From a virus: a stretch of 64,000 bases of DNA. Under the pieces are notes generated by a model that was not told the origin of the DNA, searched no databases, and was given only the letters and a program-made list of their open reading frames with translations. The position numbers and the translations under genes were made by a program. Shown here piece by piece: positions 1-8,575 of the stretch; position 1 is the first letter of the stretch; each line of letters opens with the position of its first letter. The stretch covers positions 1-64,000 of the IMG/VR virus record IMGVR_UViG_3300032287_002972; one strand, written 5' to 3'.

Positions 1-123
1 CTAGATACTAGAGATCCTAGATACTAGAGATCCTAGATACTAGAGATCCTAGATACTAGAGATCCTAGATACTAGAGATCCTAGATACTAGAGATCCTAG
101 ATACTAGAGATCCTAGATACTAG
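1..123. repeat. 16-bp tandem repeat array at the window edge
   Basis: The unit CTAGATACTAGAGATC is repeated seven times without error plus an 11-base partial copy, and the array runs off the left edge of the window. The unit contains CTAG and GATC and is less AT-rich than the surrounding DNA. No open reading frame uses it. It could be a terminal or intergenic satellite, or an assembly artefact at a contig end; the sequence alone cannot decide. Confidence 0.95.
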
Positions 124-142
124 TATATAAAAAAATAAATAA

Positions 143-180
143 AAAAATCCCCAAATATTTCAAAATAAATGGGGATTTTT
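143..180 (-). terminator. Rho-independent terminator after the tail sheath gene
   Basis: A 10-bp perfect inverted repeat (AAAAATCCCC / GGGGATTTTT) with an 18-base AT-rich loop lies just beyond the stop codon of the leftward sheath gene. It is followed by T-rich sequence on the minus strand. The symmetric A/T flanks mean it could work in both directions. Confidence 0.75.
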
Positions 181-198
181 GTATAAAAATAATTAAAG

Positions 199-3042
199 TT
201 AAATATTATCAAAGGATGCACCTGTAGGTGTTATGATAAATTCCAAATCAATAAATTCAAGTGATCTTGTCGGTTTTATATAAATCTTACCTCTAAGAGT
301 ATTTGCATCAATATCTTCTGGTTCGTTTGATACTGTTACACGGAATTCATATAAACCTCTTTCTCTTTTTATTGATTCTAATATCGGGTTTACTAATCTT
401 AAAAATTCATTTCTAACTTGTTCATCATTTTGTTCAAATAACAATCTAATAGCAACCGCAGAAATAAGTTTTCTGGATCTTAGTAACAATCTTCTAACAT
501 TTATTCTATCTAATGCAGATTCTCTAACTTGTAGAGTTTTATTTCCCCAAATTATGGTTCCAGTATCTGAAAAAGTAGCAATTGGATTAATTCTATTTTT
601 GTATAACTCATCTCTTTCATCTAAAGTTAATTTTTTAGTTGCTTTAATAGACTTTACTAAACCTCTAGAATAACCCGCAACTGCAAACCATGGAAAAGAT
701 ACATTATCTGTTAATGCAATATTTCTTACAACTTCACCTGTTGGTGGTATAAAAAGTTGTGTTGCATTATCTGCATCTCTAACTTGTATCCACGGCCAAT
801 ATGTTGCAGAATAATTTGTATCCAAAGAAACACTATCTAATGCGTCTACAACTTCTTCAACGGTTGAATAATTTGGTGGTGAAATTACATATAGTGAATC
901 TGCTCTTTCATTTTCAATCATATCAATTGCTTGTGATGTCAATGAACTGTGGTCGTAAAAATTAATTCCAGGGGTTGCAAAAATATTAATATTTACTGCT
1001 TCAGGATTAGCAAATGTGTTTATACCTTCTAAATACGCATAATAGTCTGAATTTCCAACTGAAGTATTAAATAAACCTCCATTTGATGTGTTACCATTCA
1101 CATATGTTGTTTTACCAAAAATATATTGGTCACCATATGTTCTAACTTGTCTGTATATATCCCAACCATCATAACCACCACATACCGCAAATGTAAACTT
1201 ACGATAATTTATATTTGTTAAAACATTATCAACACCTAATTGACTTTCTAAATTATATGGTGTTGTTATAAATGTAGTGCCTGTTATTGTTAAAGCGTTT
1301 GATGATAAATGAAATCCACTTGTTGAATCGATTGCGTTAGCACCTTTAAATTTAAATAAATCTTTATCAAATCCTACTTGAGAAGATAAACCAAAACTTA
1401 TTTTTTTAACTTTATCACCTGAAGATTGTATTTCAGTACCATCCGTATTGTATCCAATAATATCACCCGCATCATAAAATTCAGTTTTATACATTACTGA
1501 ACCCATTGTTGATCCAGAAAATGAAGTGTTATTTATAAATCCTTTAAAACCAGCAGGAAATGTATCTGATGGATGATTCGGAGCCATACTTAACATGATA
1601 TATTTTGATCTTAATTCATATTCTGTATCTGAAGTACCAACTTTTCTGGCAACATATCCAGGTAAATCAGGGTTCATTGAACATCTTGTGAATTTTTCAA
1701 CAACAACTTGATTTTCATCGGTATCATTAAAATCTCTTACTAGTAAATCAAATTCACCAGTTTCAACATTAATGTTTATTATTGAAATTTTAACTTGTTC
1801 ATTTGCGGCATTTCCGTCTGAAATTGTGATTACTTGAAATAAATCAGAAACTTTTCCTCCTCTTACTTCTGAAACAACCATTGGTGAAATAGGTGTGTCC
1901 CATTGAGAAGCAAAATTATTTCCTTCAGATACATAAACTTCTTCTAAACTTAAACCTCTAATATATCCTTGTTTAAATGATGATGATAAATAATTTGGGT
2001 ATGTTTCGTATACATAAATTGGAATATCACTTTTAGGTTTATCGAATACATCTGTACCTAATACTTTTGTCACGTATTTTGAAGATGTCGTATCCATGGA
2101 ACAAGTAAACGTTTTTGGTCCACTTGTTGAACCGGTTACATTAATTGTGAATTCTGATAATGGATTTTTCAATAATTCATCACCACTAATATTAAATTGA
2201 GTATTTCCTGTTGTTTCAAGTAACAATGTTTGTCCAGAATATGAACCTCTTGGTCTAAAAGATACAACAACTTGACCATCATAATCTGTTAATAATGTTG
2301 AATTATAGGTAAATTTAGTTACGTTAAACGAAGTAGTTGATGAATTATAAACAAATAAATAAGAATATACTTGAGTACCATTACTATTACATAATTGATT
2401 ATACCATTCTTTATTATGTGGACTAGATATGTTAGAAACGCCAGTCAGTAATGATACTTGTTCATCACTTGAAGTTAAACCAGTAATTTGAGATTCAGGT
2501 ACTTGTCCAATAACAAACCATTCTCCATCATTTGAAATAGTATTTGAACTATAATTAGTGAAGATATAGTCTGAAAAAGTATCTCCATCATATGATGTGA
2601 TACCAGATAAAGTATTATAAAATGTACTTCCTGTTATATCATTTACTGTTGATGGGTCACATGTTCCTGTTGTTGATACACTAAGAGAACCTAATTTAAC
2701 ACCTCCTAAAGTTTTTATTGAATACGTTTTAACAGGTTTATAACCTGTTAAACCTAAAATTTTAGTTACAAAAAGTTGATTAGATTCTTCAAGATATGAT
2801 TTTGCAATATATGGTAATTCATATTTAGGATTACCATTACCATCTTTAACTGGTGTTGAACCACCAAAATATAATTTAAATTCATCATAATTACTTATAA
2901 GTATAGGTTCAAAAGCAGGACCTTTTAATGTTTCACCAACTAAACCAAGAGTTGTTACACCCACACTTTGAGCAACAAATGTTAAATCTTTTTCAGATGT
3001 ATATACACCTGGAGATACGAATACTCTATTTGAATTTGCCAT
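199..3042 (-). CDS. Contractile tail sheath protein (T4 gp18-like)
   Basis: This 947-residue protein forms the contractile outer tube of the tail. The N-terminus (SPGVYTSEKD, then VGVTTLGLVGETLKGPAFEP) is the classic start of sheath proteins. The C-terminal part (RESALDRINVRRLLLRSRKLI, then RGKIYIKPTRSLEFIDLEFIITP) matches the conserved sheath C-terminal domain that makes inter-subunit contacts. It is longer than T4 gp18 (about 660 residues), with an expanded beta-rich middle of about residues 110-600, which probably forms surface-exposed domains. It is the last gene of a leftward tail operon, followed by a terminator. A TATTTATA box lies 31 bases upstream of its ATG. Confidence 0.93.
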   Translation of the reverse strand: MANSNRVFVSPGVYTSEKDLTFVAQSVGVTTLGLVGETLKGPAFEPILISNYDEFKLYFGGSTPVKDGNGNPKYELPYIAKSYLEESNQLFVTKILGLTGYKPVKTYSIKTLGGVKLGSLSVSTTGTCDPSTVNDITGSTFYNTLSGITSYDGDTFSDYIFTNYSSNTISNDGEWFVIGQVPESQITGLTSSDEQVSLLTGVSNISSPHNKEWYNQLCNSNGTQVYSYLFVYNSSTTSFNVTKFTYNSTLLTDYDGQVVVSFRPRGSYSGQTLLLETTGNTQFNISGDELLKNPLSEFTINVTGSTSGPKTFTCSMDTTSSKYVTKVLGTDVFDKPKSDIPIYVYETYPNYLSSSFKQGYIRGLSLEEVYVSEGNNFASQWDTPISPMVVSEVRGGKVSDLFQVITISDGNAANEQVKISIININVETGEFDLLVRDFNDTDENQVVVEKFTRCSMNPDLPGYVARKVGTSDTEYELRSKYIMLSMAPNHPSDTFPAGFKGFINNTSFSGSTMGSVMYKTEFYDAGDIIGYNTDGTEIQSSGDKVKKISFGLSSQVGFDKDLFKFKGANAIDSTSGFHLSSNALTITGTTFITTPYNLESQLGVDNVLTNINYRKFTFAVCGGYDGWDIYRQVRTYGDQYIFGKTTYVNGNTSNGGLFNTSVGNSDYYAYLEGINTFANPEAVNINIFATPGINFYDHSSLTSQAIDMIENERADSLYVISPPNYSTVEEVVDALDSVSLDTNYSATYWPWIQVRDADNATQLFIPPTGEVVRNIALTDNVSFPWFAVAGYSRGLVKSIKATKKLTLDERDELYKNRINPIATFSDTGTIIWGNKTLQVRESALDRINVRRLLLRSRKLISAVAIRLLFEQNDEQVRNEFLRLVNPILESIKRERGLYEFRVTVSNEPEDIDANTLRGKIYIKPTRSLEFIDLEFIITPTGASFDNI

Positions 3043-3073
3043 TTTAAATTTTTTTATTATTTATTTCTTATTT

Positions 3074-3081
3074 TATAAATA
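3074..3081 (-). promoter_or_regulatory. Putative late promoter box TATTTATA (sheath gene)
   Basis: The minus strand reads TATTTATA 31 bases before the sheath ATG. The same octamer occurs upstream of many other transcription units in this window. Function is inferred from recurrence only. Confidence 0.5.
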
Positions 3082-3159
3082 TCTTTATATTTAGCAAAGA
3101 TTTTTTTATCTTTCTTTTAAATAATAAAAAAATATCTTTTTATATCTTATATTATCTTT

Positions 3160-3321
3160 ATGGAAAAAATAGAATTAAAGAACATTAAAATAAGTAAAAA
3201 ACATCACGAAATTTTAAAAGAACATTGTGATAAAAATGGTTATAAAATGTATAAAATAATCCAAAAATGGATTGAAGAAAATTGTAACATAAAGAAAAAA
3301 GATATTTATGGTGAAAATTAA
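3160..3321 (+). CDS. Small 53-residue protein, ribbon-helix-helix-like
   Basis: This short ORF runs from ATG at 3160 to TAA at 3319-3321. It encodes a charged protein beginning MEKIELKNIKISKKHHEILK. A short strand (IKIS), followed by two predicted helices (KKHHEILKEHCDKNG and KMYKIIQKWIEENC), resembles the ribbon-helix-helix fold of small DNA-binding regulators. It stands alone between two leftward genes, so it needs its own promoter; TATCTTTA immediately before the ATG is a possible -7-like element. Its last bases overlap the end of the convergent 86-residue gene. The DNA-binding role is inference. Confidence 0.5.
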   Translation: MEKIELKNIKISKKHHEILKEHCDKNGYKMYKIIQKWIEENCNIKKKDIYGEN

Positions 3322-3510
3322 CTTAAATAAACTACACCTATTTTTGCTCCAATAAAAGGTATACCTAAAAGTTTAATTTTATTTGTGTCCGAAACTTCAT
3401 AGTTTATAGTTTCTTCTTGATGAAGTCCATTTATATCTAAACTAATAACACTATCAATTGGTGATGTTGTGGTAAATTCTATCGAACTACCATCATATAT
3501 AAATTTTTGA
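3316..3510. repeat. Direct repeat copy A (duplicated C-terminal domain)
   Basis: Bases 3316-3401 are identical to 3591-3676 (offset 275), and the similarity continues at lower identity for about another 100 bases. The repeat encodes the shared C-terminal domain of the two neighbouring leftward genes, including the stop codon. This is a recent tandem duplication or gene-conversion tract. Confidence 0.9.
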
Positions 3511-3578
3511 TGTGTTACACTAAGAGGTTTATCAGATGTATTTTTATAATTAGGATTTCTACGTTTAAAATTTCTCAT
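3318..3578 (-). CDS. 86-residue virion-type beta domain, paralogue of the upstream gene's C-terminus
   Basis: A basic 20-residue N-terminus (MRNFKRRNPNYKN) is followed by a domain of about 60 residues (FIYDGSSIEFTTTSPIDSV to IGAKIGVVYLS). This is almost identical to the last 60 residues of the 417-residue gene just upstream. The pattern DGxxxxF...P...V..DINGL...Y.VS..N.I.L is typical of small beta domains in phage tail and fibre proteins. No specific function can be assigned. It could be a detached decoration domain or a reservoir for domain exchange, and it lies in the tail operon between the 417-residue gene and the sheath. Confidence 0.7.
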   Translation of the reverse strand: MRNFKRRNPNYKNTSDKPLSVTHQKFIYDGSSIEFTTTSPIDSVISLDINGLHQEETINYEVSDTNKIKLLGIPFIGAKIGVVYLS

Positions 3579-3590
3579 ATTTAATTTTTT

Positions 3591-3785
3591 AATTAACTTA
3601 AATAAACTACACCTATTTTTGCTCCAATAAAAGGTATACCTAAAAGTTTAATTTTATTTGTGTCCGAAACTTCATATCCAACATTTTCTTCTTCAACTAA
3701 ACCATTTATATCTAAACTAATAACACTATCAATTGGTGATGTTGTGGTAAATTCTATCGAACTTCCATCATATATGAAATTTTGA
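3591..3785. repeat. Direct repeat copy B (duplicated C-terminal domain)
   Basis: This is the partner of the repeat at 3316-3510. The first 86 bases are identical. Divergence is concentrated in the middle codons (HQEETIN versus VEEENVG at the protein level). Confidence 0.9.
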
Positions 3786-4846
3786 TAAAATACATTAAGT
3801 AGTTTTCCAAATGTGTTTATAAAATTTTCATCTTTACCATTATAATATGTTATTTTTATATCTGAACCATCAATTGGTGGTTCAGAAAATGTTATTTTAG
3901 ATGTTTTATATATATGGAAATAATCTTCATCTCTGATTTGAACAAGACCATTTATTGTTACAGTAAATAAAACATTAATTGACTCATCAACACTAAAAGA
4001 AGTTTGTTCTCCATCACTAGAAAAAGACGCGATAGTAACTTCAATTGTTTTAAAAATATATTTTTTTGCAAAATTATTACTTTTAATAAATTCATTTAAT
4101 AAAAATAATCTACTAATAGCAGGTTTTACTTCAAACTCTTCATCATCAATTAAAAATCCTAACATTAAAAATGAATATGTTTGTATATAAAATCTTCTAT
4201 TTTCTAAAGAATCCATTGGAGTACTATCCTCTATTCTTTCTAAAATTATTGGTATATAGTGACCTTTTACGCTGGTATACGATTGACGTGATGAAAATTT
4301 TTGTAATATTTTTTTATTAAAAAGATTTATATCTCTTAACTTAGTACAAACCACAGTAACATCAAAAGATAAATCAACCGCAATAGGTTGTGGTATTTTA
4401 TAAATATCAGCACCCATTTGAGTACCATTCCACGTTGGAACTGATGAGTAAAAAAATTGTCTTCTATCAGGTATAGTTCTATGTATTGCAGGATTTGATC
4501 CGAATTGAACGTCAGGTTTTCTTATTATCGCAATAAATGGTAATTTTATATTTCCATCACTGTCAGAAAAAGACCAATTGTTTGAAATTTCACCCCATCT
4601 TTGTATTGTTAAAATTTTAGAAATAATAGGGATTTCTTCACCATCAGAAGTTATTTTAAAATTTTCTTTTATAAAATTTAACATACCTAAATCAAGATCT
4701 TCATGAAGAATTGAATCGGGTAAGAAAGTATCTGATTTTGTGATTCTTTCCAATAATTCTTTTCTTCTACCTTTAACAGTAGATTCGTTTAAATTATCTC
4801 TATTAGTGTAAACCTGTATGTCATTTTTTCTTTTAGGTAGTCCCAT
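3593..4846 (-). CDS. Tail/neck virion protein, possible tail terminator or sheath-stabiliser, with two C-terminal beta repeats
   Basis: The protein has 417 residues. Residues about 60-245 (IPIPQPIAVDLS-like core, then KILQKFSSRQSYTSVKGHYIPIILE, RRFYIQTYSFLMLGFLID) have the layout of tail-completion proteins of contractile phages (T4 gp3/gp15 region), but I cannot place it exactly. Two small beta domains follow (about 265-350 and 355-417). Each has the form SS.G....F.V....V...INGL...Y.......I.....P..G..I...Y. The second is duplicated as the separate 86-residue gene downstream. It sits between a putative neck gene and the sheath gene, which supports a head-tail junction role. Confidence 0.5.
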   Translation of the reverse strand: MGLPKRKNDIQVYTNRDNLNESTVKGRRKELLERITKSDTFLPDSILHEDLDLGMLNFIKENFKITSDGEEIPIISKILTIQRWGEISNNWSFSDSDGNIKLPFIAIIRKPDVQFGSNPAIHRTIPDRRQFFYSSVPTWNGTQMGADIYKIPQPIAVDLSFDVTVVCTKLRDINLFNKKILQKFSSRQSYTSVKGHYIPIILERIEDSTPMDSLENRRFYIQTYSFLMLGFLIDDEEFEVKPAISRLFLLNEFIKSNNFAKKYIFKTIEVTIASFSSDGEQTSFSVDESINVLFTVTINGLVQIRDEDYFHIYKTSKITFSEPPIDGSDIKITYYNGKDENFINTFGKLLNVFYQNFIYDGSSIEFTTTSPIDSVISLDINGLVEEENVGYEVSDTNKIKLLGIPFIGAKIGVVYLS

Positions 4847-4856
4847 TTTTTATATT

Positions 4857-5369
4857 TTATATACCTCTAAATTCTGATTCTTGTGCCGGAACACAAAGTA
4901 TCGTTCTATAGTGTGGTTTAAAACCAAACATATTATGTTTATTATCTGATGTAACTTTTCCATCATTTACTACTGTATAATATCTTACCTTTTCCTCTGA
5001 TTCAGGATAACCAATAAAATCACCATATCTTATATCTATTTTTAATTCTTCTAAGTGAGAAATATAAACAGAAACTGTCATGTTACCAGGTTCTAAATAT
5101 CTATTTAATCCTGTTTTATAAGTCGTGTTTTTAGGTTCATCAATTTTAACTAAACCATTAAATTCAACAGGTGGGAAAAATTTTATTTGGTCTTTTCCAA
5201 CTTCACCATAAACATTATCTATATCAGTCTTTTGTGTATTAATTCTAAAAAGAACTAATTTCATATTAATATCTCCATGAAGATATTCTTGACCTATCTG
5301 TTGATTTAATTTAAAATCATCTTCAGAAAAAAATTTAGTGATTCTTGTTATCGGTAATCTATTTTTCAT
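4857..5369 (-). CDS. Putative head-closure/neck protein
   Basis: This 170-residue protein is rich in beta strands and ends in a conserved-looking block (IRYGDFIGYPESEEKVRYYTVVNDG ... GFKPHYRTILCVPAQESEFRGI). The YGD(F)IGY...VRYYTV pattern is typical of small connector and neck proteins that join portal and tail. It is the first gene of the leftward tail operon. A TATTTATA box ends four bases before its ATG, so the transcript would be almost leaderless. The exact T4 counterpart (gp13, gp14 or gp15) is not resolved. Confidence 0.45.
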   Translation of the reverse strand: MKNRLPITRITKFFSEDDFKLNQQIGQEYLHGDINMKLVLFRINTQKTDIDNVYGEVGKDQIKFFPPVEFNGLVKIDEPKNTTYKTGLNRYLEPGNMTVSVYISHLEELKIDIRYGDFIGYPESEEKVRYYTVVNDGKVTSDNKHNMFGFKPHYRTILCVPAQESEFRGI

Positions 5370-5373
5370 ACAT

Positions 5374-5381
5374 TATAAATA
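5374..5381 (-). promoter_or_regulatory. Putative late promoter box TATTTATA, leftward tail operon
   Basis: On the minus strand TATTTATA is followed by ATGT and then the ATG of the 170-residue gene. It lies two bases from the -33 element of the rightward promoter for the helicase, so two differently regulated promoters share about 40 bases. Confidence 0.55.
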
Positions 5382-5382
5382 G

Positions 5383-5413
5383 TTTGTAAAATAGATTTTA
5401 TTTCGTATATTTG
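5383..5413 (+). promoter_or_regulatory. Host-type (Bacteroidota) promoter TTTG-N19-TATATTTG
   Basis: TTTG at 5383-5386 and TATATTTG at 5406-5413 are separated by exactly 19 bases, matching the -33/-7 consensus of the Bacteroidota housekeeping sigma factor. The helicase ATG at 5419 is five bases beyond the -7 box, which predicts a leaderless or near-leaderless early mRNA. This is one of the best clues to the host phylum. Confidence 0.8.
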
Positions 5414-5418
5414 TTCAT

Positions 5419-8271
5419 ATGGAAACAAAAATACCTGAAATAGAAGCTAGAGATTTATTATTAAAATATGAAGGTTTTAATAATCAAATATTAGAATGGA
5501 AATATAAAATTATTACAAATAAAAAATATAATTTAACACGTACTCAATCTGAGTATATTATTAAATTTTATAATATTATTCCTAAAGTCGCTAAAAAGTA
5601 TATAACAATAACTAAAAGTTTTGCTGAAAAATTAATGGTAGATAAAAATTTATCATCTTTAACTGAAAAAATTTGGTGTGAAAAATTATTGTGTGAAAGT
5701 GATAAAGCATATCACATTTGGGGTAAAATATCTGAAAATGAAAATAATCATGCGTTTTGGTTACCAAAATTTTCTATAATACAGGAAGAAAAAAAATTAA
5801 ACAAAGTTATTGATTATTCACCCTATTCTCATAGAGAACCTATGAATCATCAAAAAGAAGCAATAGAAAAATTATTATCGAATAAAAAATTTATCTTAGC
5901 TGACGACATGGGCGTGGGTAAAGGACTGATTATCAGTACTTTAGTGTATACTCCAAACGGAACTAAAAAAATTGGAGATATAATTGTAGGTGATAAAGTA
6001 ATAGGGTCCGATGGAAATCAATGTACAGTAATTGGTGTTTTTCCTCAAAAAAAACAAGATATTTACGAAGTAACATTTAATGACGGTTATAAGATAGTAA
6101 CTGATGGGTCACATTTATGGTCGGTCTCATCACCTAACTATGGTAAAAATACAAAAAATGAAAGATTAAAAAAATCGTTAATTTTATCTACAAAACAAAT
6201 GTTTGAAGGGGGGGTAATAACAATAAAAGGTGACGGGTATAATTCAGAAAAAAATTATAACATTGAAACTTATTATAAATCTCCAAATGGTAATAACAAA
6301 TGGCAAATTCCAATTGTTAATCCAATAAAATTTAATAATGATAATGAATTACCAATAGAACCATACTTACTTGGATTGTGTCTTGGTGATGGACATTTTA
6401 ACAAGGAAAAATGTACTTTTGTGGTACATCAAGATGATTATGATGAATTATTTGGTAATTATAACCTAACACCTTTAAAAACCAAACCAAATTTAAAGGG
6501 CGGTAAAATTTTTTTAGGTGAAAATACTGATAGAATTGGATTATTAGAATCTCGTTCTCATAATAAATTTATACCTGAGATATATAAATATTCCTCCATT
6601 GAGAACCGACTTGCAATATTACAAGGTTTAATGGATACAGACGGTCATTGTATGTTATCAAAAAATGGTTCTTTTAGAGGAACTGAATATTCAACAATTT
6701 CTGAAAAATTATGTGATGATGTGTGTGAAATTGTTCAAACACTAGGTGGAATTGCAAGAAAAAAATCAAGAATTAGTTTTTATAAAAAAGATGGTAAACG
6801 TGTGGAATGTTCAAAATCTTACCGTGTAAATATAAAACTACCATCAGGGATGAATCCGTTTCGTTTAAAACGAAAGTCAGAAAGATACAATGAACCTCAA
6901 AAATATCCAACTGGTAGGTATATTAAAAATATAGAAAAAATTGGTAAGGAAAATACGGTATGTATATCCGTTGATGCACCTGATAAGTTATATGTTGCTG
7001 AACATTGTATTGTTACACACAATACCACATCAGCAATTATTGCATCATTAGAAAGTGAATCAAAGAAAGTTTTAATTATTTGTCCATCATCATTAAAAAT
7101 AAATTGGTACAGAGAAATTAAAAATTATTCTGATAAAAACATATTAATTGTTGAAGGTAAAAATTGGGAACCAACATTTGATTTTTATATTATTAATTAT
7201 GATATTATAAAAAATTATCATAGTATAGATAAAACAGAAAACATTGAATCATATAAGTTAATAGAAAAAGAAAACTTTGATTTAGTTATTATTGACGAGG
7301 CACATTATATTTCGAATCCTACAGCACAGAGAACTAAATTGATTAATGATTTGGTTAAGAACATCCCAAAAGTTTGGTTATTAACAGGGACACCAATGAC
7401 ATCAAGACCTATCAACTATTATAATTTATTAAAAATTGTTGATTCTCCAATTGCGGCAAATTGGCAAGGATATGTTAAAAGATATTGTGCTGGTTATCAA
7501 TTTAACGTGGGAGGTAAAAAAATATGGAATACTAATGGGTCATCTAATTTAGATGAACTTAGAGAAAGAACTAAAAATATTGTTCTAAGAAGAATGAAAA
7601 CAGATATTTTAGATTTACCAGAAAAAATAGTTAGTCCAATATTTTTAGATTTAGCTAGTACTTTTTATAGTGATGAATTGGAAGATTTTATACGAATTTC
7701 AAAAGATAATAAAAATAAAGAATCTTTAACGGTAACAATAAATCGTTTAATGAAATTAAGACAAGTCATTGCATTTGAAAAAGTACCCTATACTTGTGAA
7801 TTAATTGATAAAGTTATTGAACAAGGAAAGAAAGTTATTGTATTCACAAATTTCACATCAAGTTTAGATATGTTACATGAAAAATATAAAAAAAATTCGG
7901 TAATTCTTGATGGTAGAATGTCAAAAGAAAAAAGACAACAGAGTGTAGATAAATTTCAAAATGATGAAAAAATAAAAATATTTATATCAAATATCAAAGC
8001 GGGTGGTGTAGGTATTACCTTAACATCGGCTGAGTTTGTAATAATGAATGATTTATCTTTTGTTCCTTCTGACCACTCACAAGCAGAAGATAGAGCATAT
8101 AGATATGGACAAAAAAATAGTGTTTTAGTTTATTATCCTGTATTTGAAAATACTATTGAAATGATAATTTATAATATTTTACAAAAAAAGAAAAATATTA
8201 TCGATCAAGTTATGGGTGATGGGGAATATTCAGAAAGTTTTGCCAATTTATTATTGAGTGAGATTCTCTAA
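5419..8271 (+). CDS. SNF2/UvsW-like superfamily 2 helicase interrupted by an intein
   Basis: The ORF has 950 codons; removing the intein (residues 169-535) leaves a 583-residue SF2 ATPase. Motif I is split by the intein: ADDMGVGK at 161-168 and TTSAII from 536. After the intein come motif II IDEAH (in LVIIDEAHYIS), motif III LLTGTPM, motif V (IKAGGVGITLTSA) and motif VI (QAEDRAYRYGQ). This set is typical of SNF2/HARP-type annealing helicases; T4 UvsW plays a comparable role in branched DNA and replication. Because the intein interrupts the nucleotide-binding loop, the ATPase should be inactive until splicing. The gene has its own host-type promoter and no operon partners. Confidence 0.9.
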   Translation: METKIPEIEARDLLLKYEGFNNQILEWKYKIITNKKYNLTRTQSEYIIKFYNIIPKVAKKYITITKSFAEKLMVDKNLSSLTEKIWCEKLLCESDKAYHIWGKISENENNHAFWLPKFSIIQEEKKLNKVIDYSPYSHREPMNHQKEAIEKLLSNKKFILADDMGVGKGLIISTLVYTPNGTKKIGDIIVGDKVIGSDGNQCTVIGVFPQKKQDIYEVTFNDGYKIVTDGSHLWSVSSPNYGKNTKNERLKKSLILSTKQMFEGGVITIKGDGYNSEKNYNIETYYKSPNGNNKWQIPIVNPIKFNNDNELPIEPYLLGLCLGDGHFNKEKCTFVVHQDDYDELFGNYNLTPLKTKPNLKGGKIFLGENTDRIGLLESRSHNKFIPEIYKYSSIENRLAILQGLMDTDGHCMLSKNGSFRGTEYSTISEKLCDDVCEIVQTLGGIARKKSRISFYKKDGKRVECSKSYRVNIKLPSGMNPFRLKRKSERYNEPQKYPTGRYIKNIEKIGKENTVCISVDAPDKLYVAEHCIVTHNTTSAIIASLESESKKVLIICPSSLKINWYREIKNYSDKNILIVEGKNWEPTFDFYIINYDIIKNYHSIDKTENIESYKLIEKENFDLVIIDEAHYISNPTAQRTKLINDLVKNIPKVWLLTGTPMTSRPINYYNLLKIVDSPIAANWQGYVKRYCAGYQFNVGGKKIWNTNGSSNLDELRERTKNIVLRRMKTDILDLPEKIVSPIFLDLASTFYSDELEDFIRISKDNKNKESLTVTINRLMKLRQVIAFEKVPYTCELIDKVIEQGKKVIVFTNFTSSLDMLHEKYKKNSVILDGRMSKEKRQQSVDKFQNDEKIKIFISNIKAGGVGITLTSAEFVIMNDLSFVPSDHSQAEDRAYRYGQKNSVLVYYPVFENTIEMIIYNILQKKKNIIDQVMGDGEYSESFANLLLSEIL
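5923..7023 (+). other. Class 3-type intein with LAGLIDADG endonuclease domain
   Basis: The 367-residue insertion starts at Gly169 (GLIISTLVYTPNG, block A) and ends at VAEHCIVTHN (block G), with Thr536 as the +1 residue. Position 1 is Gly, so the normal N-terminal Cys/Ser nucleophile is missing. The three class 3 signature residues are present: Trp234 after the block B His (GSHLW), Cys515 in block F (VCISVDAP) and Thr533 before the terminal His-Asn. Two LAGLIDADG-like motifs (LGLCLGDGHF and LQGLMDTDGH) indicate a DOD homing endonuclease between the splicing halves. It is in frame with no stop codon, so it is probably active. Class 3 inteins in Snf2 proteins are known in bacteria; this assignment is from motifs only. 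Confidence 0.9.
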
Positions 8272-8529
8272 ATAATTTAACATTTCATTTATTTTATTTT
8301 CAGATTCAATATTTTTTATGATATTTTTCCACCCATTAAATATCACTTCTTCGTTATATTCATTAATATTTTTTGGAATCACAACAGAAACAGTTTTTTC
8401 AGATTCATTAAATTCTAATGAAGTTTTATCGGTTACGTCCATATTATATTGTAATCTTTTTTCCATACAATATATAAAAAATTCATAAAATATTTTTGTT
8501 TTAAATATTTCGTTATTTGAGTTTTCCAT
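8251..8529 (-). CDS. Hypothetical 92-residue protein
   Basis: I do not recognise this family. The protein is charged, with an aromatic helix near the N-terminus (FYEFFIYCMEKRLQYN), a beta-like centre (TVSVVIPK) and a helical, acidic C-terminus. It is convergent with the helicase gene and overlaps its last 21 bases. Codon use resembles the neighbours, and the start at 8529 is followed by no better in-frame ATG. It is probably a small accessory or early protein. Confidence 0.55.
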   Translation of the reverse strand: MENSNNEIFKTKIFYEFFIYCMEKRLQYNMDVTDKTSLEFNESEKTVSVVIPKNINEYNEEVIFNGWKNIIKNIESENKINEMLNYLENLTQ

Positions 8530-8557
8530 ATTTAATATTTATAGTTAAATATAACAC

Positions 8558-8565
8558 TATTTATT
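8558..8565 (+). promoter_or_regulatory. Variant late box TATTTATT before the neck-like gene
   Basis: The box lies ten bases upstream of the ATG at 8576 and differs from TATTTATA in the last base. An exact TATTTATA is also present at 8536-8543 on the plus strand. Weak evidence on its own. Confidence 0.35.
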
Positions 8566-8575
8566 AATAAAAAAA

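Noticed and set aside
1-123. CRISPR array or synthetic-biology scar
   Set aside because: There are no spacers between the repeats, so it is not CRISPR. The octamer TACTAGAG also occurs in assembly standards, but no vector or marker sequence is present, so coincidence or an artefact is more likely.
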